This document shows positions 6,452 to 9,488 of a stretch of 9,488 bases of DNA, one piece after another. The notes beneath the pieces were generated by a model. It worked only from the letters and a program-made list of their open reading frames with translations. It was not told the DNA's origin and did no database searches. Position 1 is the stretch's first letter. Each line of letters opens with the position of its first letter. The position numbers were made by a program, and so were the translations under genes. Origin of the DNA: Chloroflexota bacterium (GTDB taxonomy: Bacteria > Chloroflexota > Limnocylindria > QHBO01); contig JACDBZ010000104.1 of assembly GCA_013694645.1 (NCBI GenBank), positions 1 through 9,488 on the forward strand. The letters are read 5' to 3'.

Positions 6452-7207
6452 ATGTTCGACCTGACCGGCAGAGTCGCGCTCGTCACCGGCGGCAGCCGTG
6501 GCCTTGGAAGAGCGATCGCGCTTGCCTTTGCGCGCCAGGGCGCCGATGTGGTCGTCAACTACCGCGGCAACGCCGAGGCGGCGGCGGAGGTCGTCGCTGA
6601 GGTCTTGGCCGTCGGCCGACGCGCCATGGCCACCCAGGGCGACACCAGCCAGGGTCGCGAAGCCTGCGAGGCGATCGTCAGGGCCGCGATCGATGGACTC
6701 GGCACCGTCGACATCCTCGTCAACAACGCCGGCATCACGCGCGACAACCTGCTCATGCGGATGGACACCGATGAATGGGATGCCGTCATCAGCACCAACC
6801 TGTCCGGCCCCTTCTGGATGACGCGCGCCATTGCCCGCCCGATGCTGAAGGCGCGGCGGGGTCGGATCATCAACATGAGCTCGGCCGCCGGTCGGATGGG
6901 CAATGCCGGCCAGGCGAACTACGCCGCAGCCAAGGCAGGGCTGATCGGCCTCACCAAGACCACGGCGCGAGAGCTCGCCAGTCGCGGGATCACCTGCAAT
7001 GCCATCGCCCCCGGGCTGATCGAGACCGATCTGACGGCCGACCTGCCCGCGGCCGCCACCGAGGCGCTCACCGCGGCGACACCGCTGGGATACGTCGGAA
7101 GCGTCGATGACGTGGCCGCCGCCGCCGTCTACTTTGCCTCCGATGAGGCACGGTACGTCACCGGGCAGGTGCTCGGTGTCGACGGCGGCATCGTGATGGG
7201 CTCGTGA
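6452..7207 (+). CDS. fabG: 3-oxoacyl-ACP reductase
   Basis: FabG reduces 3-oxoacyl-ACP to 3-hydroxyacyl-ACP with NADPH. The 251-residue product is a classical short-chain dehydrogenase (E. coli FabG 244). The cofactor motif TGGSRGLG is at 12-19, NNAG at 91-94, Asn116, and the catalytic Ser144, Tyr157 and Lys161 lie in NMSSAAGRMGNAGQANYAAAK. The GNAGQANYAAAKAG string is typical of true FabG. IAPGLIETDLT and GQVLGVDGG follow as in the family. Short-chain dehydrogenases are numerous, but position between fabH and the end of the cluster makes the assignment firm. The start is set by AGGAG overlapping the fabH stop. It is the last fatty acid gene here, and no acpP follows it. Confidence 0.94.
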   Translation: MFDLTGRVALVTGGSRGLGRAIALAFARQGADVVVNYRGNAEAAAEVVAEVLAVGRRAMATQGDTSQGREACEAIVRAAIDGLGTVDILVNNAGITRDNLLMRMDTDEWDAVISTNLSGPFWMTRAIARPMLKARRGRIINMSSAAGRMGNAGQANYAAAKAGLIGLTKTTARELASRGITCNAIAPGLIETDLTADLPAAATEALTAATPLGYVGSVDDVAAAAVYFASDEARYVTGQVLGVDGGIVMGS

Positions 7208-7290
7208 GCCGGTCCGCGTCATGTCATTCCGGCAGGCGGCTTGCAACGCCGGACACCACCGAGTCGCAGCAAGCGATTCCTGCCCTAGAG

Positions 7291-7295
7291 AGGAG
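7291..7295 (+). promoter_or_regulatory. Ribosome binding site deciding the sodN start
   Basis: AGGAG within the purine run AGAGAGGAGA stands 4 nt before ATG 7300. It excludes the in-frame GTG near the fabG stop. The 92-nt spacer before sodN (7208-7299) shows no convincing promoter or terminator. Confidence 0.75.
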
Positions 7296-7299
7296 ACCG

Positions 7300-7731
7300 A
7301 TGCTCACCCTGCGCTGCATCCTGCGCCCAACTCGCATCGTCGACGCGCACTGCGACATCCCCTGCGGCGTCTACGACCCCGAACAGGCCCGTATCGAAGC
7401 AGAGTCCTGCCTGAAGATCATCGAGAAGTACGAGCAGAACACCGACGAGCACTTCCGCGCCCGCTGCATCCACGTCAAGGAGGAGCGCGCCGAGCTCGTC
7501 AAGCACCACCTCGACGTCCTGTGGCACGACTACTTCAAGCCGGAGCATCTCGAGAAGTATCCCGACCTGCACGAGACCTTCTGGAAGGCCACCAAGCAGG
7601 CCTCAAAGGTCAAGGCCACGCTCGACGCGGGGGCGGCCAAGGAGCTGCTCTCGATGATCGATACGATCGACGAGATGTGGAAGGCCACCGGCGGCCCCGA
7701 CAAGACGCGCGTCAACGGACGCCCCTCCTGA
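7300..7731 (+). CDS. sodN: Nickel-containing superoxide dismutase precursor
   Basis: SodN converts superoxide to hydrogen peroxide and oxygen using nickel. The 143-residue precursor has a 16-residue leader (MLTLRCILRPTRIVDA) followed by the nickel hook HCDIPCGVYDP, so the mature protein would begin at His17 (His1). Cys2, Asp3, Pro5, Cys6 and Tyr9 of the hook are all present. The rest follows the family's four-helix subunit closely: QARIEAES, KEERAELVKHHLDVLW, DYFKPEHLEKYPDLH. Expected location is cytoplasmic; the leader is a pro-peptide, not a secretion signal. The mature chain would be about 127 residues, roughly ten longer than the Streptomyces enzyme, through a polar C-terminal tail. Two extra cysteines (37 and 56 of the precursor) lie outside the hook. 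It is followed after 13 nt by its probable maturation protease. The start is fixed by AGGAG 4 nt upstream. Confidence 0.97.
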   Translation: MLTLRCILRPTRIVDAHCDIPCGVYDPEQARIEAESCLKIIEKYEQNTDEHFRARCIHVKEERAELVKHHLDVLWHDYFKPEHLEKYPDLHETFWKATKQASKVKATLDAGAAKELLSMIDTIDEMWKATGGPDKTRVNGRPS

Positions 7732-7744
7732 GACCGTTCGACCG

Positions 7745-8188
7745 ATGAGCAAGGGGGCCCTGGTCTGGCCCCTGCTTGCGCTCCTGGCCGCGCTCATAGT
7801 GCGCCGATGGCTCGACGTGGTCGAGGTCCGCGGCCACTCGATGACGCCCGCCCTTCAGCCCGGGGACCGGTTGCTCGTCGCGCGGGTGGCGCGTCCGCGG
7901 GTTGGCGACGTGGTGCTCGCCGCCGATCCTCGTGCGCCCCATCGCGAGCTCGTCAAACGGATCACGGATGTGACCCCCGTGGGCATCACGCTTCGCGGCG
8001 ACAACCGCGCGCGAAGCACCGACGCCCGCACGTTCGGCGCGCTTCCGCGATCCGCGGTGCGCTGGCGCGTCGTCGGACGCTACTGGCCGCCCGGTCGAGC
8101 CGGACGAGTGGCGCCGTCGGCGATCAGTCACCCAGCAGGCGGGGGAGCAGGCGGCACGTTCACACGGGCGCGCATCGGCGTGGATTGA
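7745..8188 (+). CDS. sodX: Nickel-type superoxide dismutase maturation protease (S26 signal-peptidase-like)
   Basis: This 147-residue protein has the serine-lysine dyad of S26 peptidases: Ser32 in VRGHSMTPALQPGD and Lys71 in ELVKRIT. The third family box is present as RGDNRARSTDARTFG (84-98). A single hydrophobic segment (about 4-19, GALVWPLLALLAALIV) would anchor it in the membrane with the active site next to it. Its small size, single anchor and position 13 nt after sodN identify it as the dedicated protease that removes the SodN leader to free His1, rather than a general signal peptidase. This role is inferred from family and context. The last 30 or so residues are Gly/Ala/Arg-rich and go past the conserved core. 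The ribosome binding site is weak, so coupling to sodN is likely. Confidence 0.87.
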   Translation: MSKGALVWPLLALLAALIVRRWLDVVEVRGHSMTPALQPGDRLLVARVARPRVGDVVLAADPRAPHRELVKRITDVTPVGITLRGDNRARSTDARTFGALPRSAVRWRVVGRYWPPGRAGRVAPSAISHPAGGGAGGTFTRARIGVD

Positions 8189-8215
8189 GGGCGCTTCCTC
8201 TTATGCGCTTACGGA

Positions 8216-8241
8216 ATTGGCGGTACCCAGGGGATTCCTCC
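8216..8241 (+). repeat. Imperfect direct repeat, copy 1
   Basis: ATTGGCGG (8216-8223) is followed after 6 nt by GGGGATTCCTCC (8230-8241). The same order, ATTGGCGG then a G-run, central AT and TCC, recurs 133 bases downstream. The octamer is identical in both; the second part is similar but not identical. Confidence 0.4.
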
Positions 8242-8339
8242 GAGATCCTCTCATTCGCCGACACGGTTGCCGTTGCGCCGAAGTGCAGGCGCGACTCGCA
8301 GCGTGCGGCCGGAACCCGCTTCTGCATGTCTCGCATACT

Positions 8340-8354
8340 GCCAACCAGATTGGC
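8340..8354 (+). repeat. Inverted repeat GCCAA-N5-TTGGC
   Basis: Perfect 5-bp arms GCCAA (8340-8344) and TTGGC (8350-8354) are separated by CCAGA. The right arm is part of the second copy of the direct repeat. The symmetry resembles a small operator or a short RNA hairpin. No T-run follows. Confidence 0.35.
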
Positions 8355-8373
8355 GGATGAGGGAATCCCTCCC
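8349..8373 (+). repeat. Imperfect direct repeat, copy 2, containing a near-palindrome
   Basis: ATTGGCGG (8349-8356) is followed after 2 nt by GAGGGAATCCCTC (8359-8371), which is symmetric around its central A. It is the partner of the copy at 8216-8241. Confidence 0.4.
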
Positions 8374-8520
8374 GGCCCCGGTACTCGGCAGGATCGCCAC
8401 CGGCGATGAGCGATCGCCGGTCACGTGCAGCCGCAGACGGCCGCCACCGCATCGACACGGCGGCGGCCACCTCCGCGTCGGCGGCCATCGGCTCGGAAGG
8501 GTCGCAGACAGATCCGCCGC

Positions 8521-8526
8521 TACAAT
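8521..8526 (+). promoter_or_regulatory. Candidate -10 promoter box for deoC (near-leaderless)
   Basis: TACAAT matches the -10 consensus in five of six bases, with the key TA and final T. It ends 9 nt before the deoC ATG at 8536. With a normal 6-8 nt discriminator, transcription would start within about 3 nt of the start codon. No Shine-Dalgarno lies between the box and the ATG. No good -35 match is seen at 16-18 nt upstream. Confidence 0.6.
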
Positions 8527-8535
8527 GAGCGGCCC

Positions 8536-9488
8536 ATGACCACGACTACCTCCGTCCGCACGACCGCCCGTCGCGACCTGACGACTGGAAGGCACCAGCA
8601 TCTCGGCAGCCTGCTCGGTCGCGTGTGGGCGGTCGACGCGGTGGGGGTGGAGGAGCGCGCGGCGTCGCTCGCGAAGCGAAGCATCAAGAAGGACGCGAAG
8701 CTTTGGGCGCTTGATCTCGCGATCCGGATGATGGACCTGACGACGCTCGAGGGGAAGGACACTCCGGGGAAGGTTCGAGCGCTGGCCGGCAAGGCTCGGC
8801 GTCCCGACCCGACCGACTCCTCGATTCCCTCGGTCGCCGCGCTCTGCGTCTATCCGAACATGATCCCGACCGCCGTCGAGGCGCTGAAGGGATCGAGCGT
8901 GAAGATCGCATCCGTGGCCACCTACTTTCCGTCGGGCCAGGCGCCGCTGGAGGTCAAGCTTGCCGATGTCCGCGCGGCGGTCGAGATGGGTGCAAATGAG
9001 ATCGACATGGTGATCGACCGCGGTGCATTCCTCTCCGGCGATTACGGATCGGTCTATGACGAGATCGTGGCCGTCAAGGAAGCCTGCGGCGAAGCACATC
9101 TCAAGGTCATCCTGGAGACCGGCGAGCTCGAGACCTACGACAATGCGCGGCGCGCGTCGGTGCTGGCCATGGCCGCCGGAGCCGACTTCATCAAGACCAG
9201 CACCGGCAAGGTGAATCCGGCCTCGACCCTGCCCGTCTCGCTCGTGATGATGGAGGCCATTCGCGACTTCCACGGCCAGACGGGTCGGATTGTCGGCATG
9301 AAGTCTGCCGGCGGCATCCGCACCGCGAAAGAGGCCATCTCCTACCTCGTGGTGCTGTACGAGACCCTGGGCCCGTCCTGGATGACCCCCGACCTGTTCC
9401 GTTTCGGCGCCTCGAGCCTCCTCAACGACGTGCTCATGCAGATCCGCAAGGAGCGCACGGGTCGTTACTCGGGCGGCGACTACTTCAC
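8536..9488 (+). CDS. deoC: Deoxyribose-phosphate aldolase (3' end cut by window edge)
   Basis: DeoC cleaves 2-deoxyribose 5-phosphate to glyceraldehyde 3-phosphate and acetaldehyde in deoxynucleoside breakdown. The visible 317 residues lack only the extreme C-terminus. The Schiff-base lysine is Lys220 in DFIKTSTGKV, the second active-site lysine is Lys256 in GMKSAGGIRTAKEA, and Asp157 lies in EIDMVID. The phosphate-binding end FRFGASSLLNDVL is present. Length and sequence follow the long human-type enzyme (318 residues) rather than E. coli DeoC (259). Examples are the MDLTTLEGKDTPGKV block (66-80), CVYPNMIPTAVEALK, YDEIVAVKEACGEAHLK (174-190) and the final TGRY. The active-site string reads GMKSAGG where human and E. 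coli enzymes have GFKPAGG. ATG 8536 is chosen because of the promoter box just upstream and the human-like N-terminal region that follows. The gene is preceded by a 347-nt gap, so it is probably a separate transcription unit. No other frame on either strand gives a recognisable product here. Confidence 0.95.
   Translation, partial: MTTTTSVRTTARRDLTTGRHQHLGSLLGRVWAVDAVGVEERAASLAKRSIKKDAKLWALDLAIRMMDLTTLEGKDTPGKVRALAGKARRPDPTDSSIPSVAALCVYPNMIPTAVEALKGSSVKIASVATYFPSGQAPLEVKLADVRAAVEMGANEIDMVIDRGAFLSGDYGSVYDEIVAVKEACGEAHLKVILETGELETYDNARRASVLAMAAGADFIKTSTGKVNPASTLPVSLVMMEAIRDFHGQTGRIVGMKSAGGIRTAKEAISYLVVLYETLGPSWMTPDLFRFGASSLLNDVLMQIRKERTGRYSGGDYF

Larger units (their letters stand above)
8189..8520. 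other. Intergenic region without a convincing gene
   Basis: The 332 bases between sodX and the deoC promoter hold open frames on both strands, but their products are Arg/Ser/Pro-rich compositional artefacts without recognisable domains. I see no tRNA and no terminator with a T-run. The left half is somewhat less GC-rich and contains the imperfect repeat and hairpin listed separately. Confidence 0.6.

Noticed and set aside
7208..7233. GCCGG...CCGGC inverted repeat after fabG as a terminator.
   Set aside because: The stem is only 5 bp with a 16-nt loop and there is no T-run, so it is expected by chance at this GC content.
7230..7246. TTGCAA at 7241-7246 upstream of sodN as part of a nickel regulator (Nur) box.
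   Set aside because: Only one half-site matches; the bases at the expected spacing upstream (CGGCAG) do not resemble the other half-site, TGACAA. It also has no -10 partner at 16-18 nt to act as a -35 box.
8525..8539. Four-codon frame ATG AGC GGC CCA TGA just before deoC as an upstream leader peptide.
   Set aside because: Its ATG lies inside the -10 box, so it would be upstream of the likely transcript start.
8267..8539. Possible small gene in the gap before deoC.
   Set aside because: No ribosome binding site, an Arg/Ser/Pro-rich product without conserved features, and overlap with the deoC promoter.
8251..9273. Long open frame on the minus strand over deoC.
   Set aside because: It is antisense to the clearly conserved deoC, its product has no recognisable domain, and long antisense frames are common in high-GC coding DNA.

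Overview
This window is high-GC, tightly packed bacterial DNA with every gene on the + strand. The base composition, the gene order, a nickel superoxide dismutase with its own maturation protease, and a human-type deoxyribose-phosphate aldolase suggest an uncultivated soil or freshwater lineage of Chloroflexota (Limnocylindria/Ellin6529-like) or a relative of the Actinobacteria. This placement is inference; the window holds no rRNA or marker gene that would settle it.

Positions 1-7207 are a type II fatty acid synthesis and acetyl-CoA carboxylase cluster. The order is accA (3' end only), a biotin-carrier-like gene without the biotinyl lysine, fabD, accC, fabZ, fabF, accB, fabH, fabG. Neighbouring genes overlap or lie a few bases apart (4-nt overlap, 4-nt overlap, 2-nt gap, 19-nt gap, 8-nt overlap, 1-nt overlap, 34-nt gap, 7-nt gap), which suggests one transcript with translational coupling. 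Together they make malonyl-CoA (AccA/AccB/AccC), load it on ACP (FabD), start chains (FabH), elongate them (FabF), reduce the 3-keto group (FabG) and dehydrate (FabZ). The acyl carrier protein, an enoyl-ACP reductase and accD are not in the window.

Positions 7208-8188 hold a short spacer, then sodN (nickel superoxide dismutase precursor) and sodX (membrane S26-type peptidase expected to cut the SodN leader). Positions 8189-8535 carry no convincing gene; they hold an imperfect direct repeat, small inverted repeats and, at the right end, a TACAAT -10 box placed so that the deoC mRNA would have almost no leader. Positions 8536-9488 are deoC, which runs off the right edge near its C-terminus.

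The most interesting item is the first accB-like gene. It keeps the N-terminal region and the biotinyl-domain scaffold of a biotin carboxyl carrier protein, but a gap-free comparison with the intact AccB in the same operon puts glycine where the biotinylated lysine should be. It recalls the plant BADC proteins, non-biotinylated BCCP relatives that down-regulate acetyl-CoA carboxylase, and may be a bacterial counterpart.
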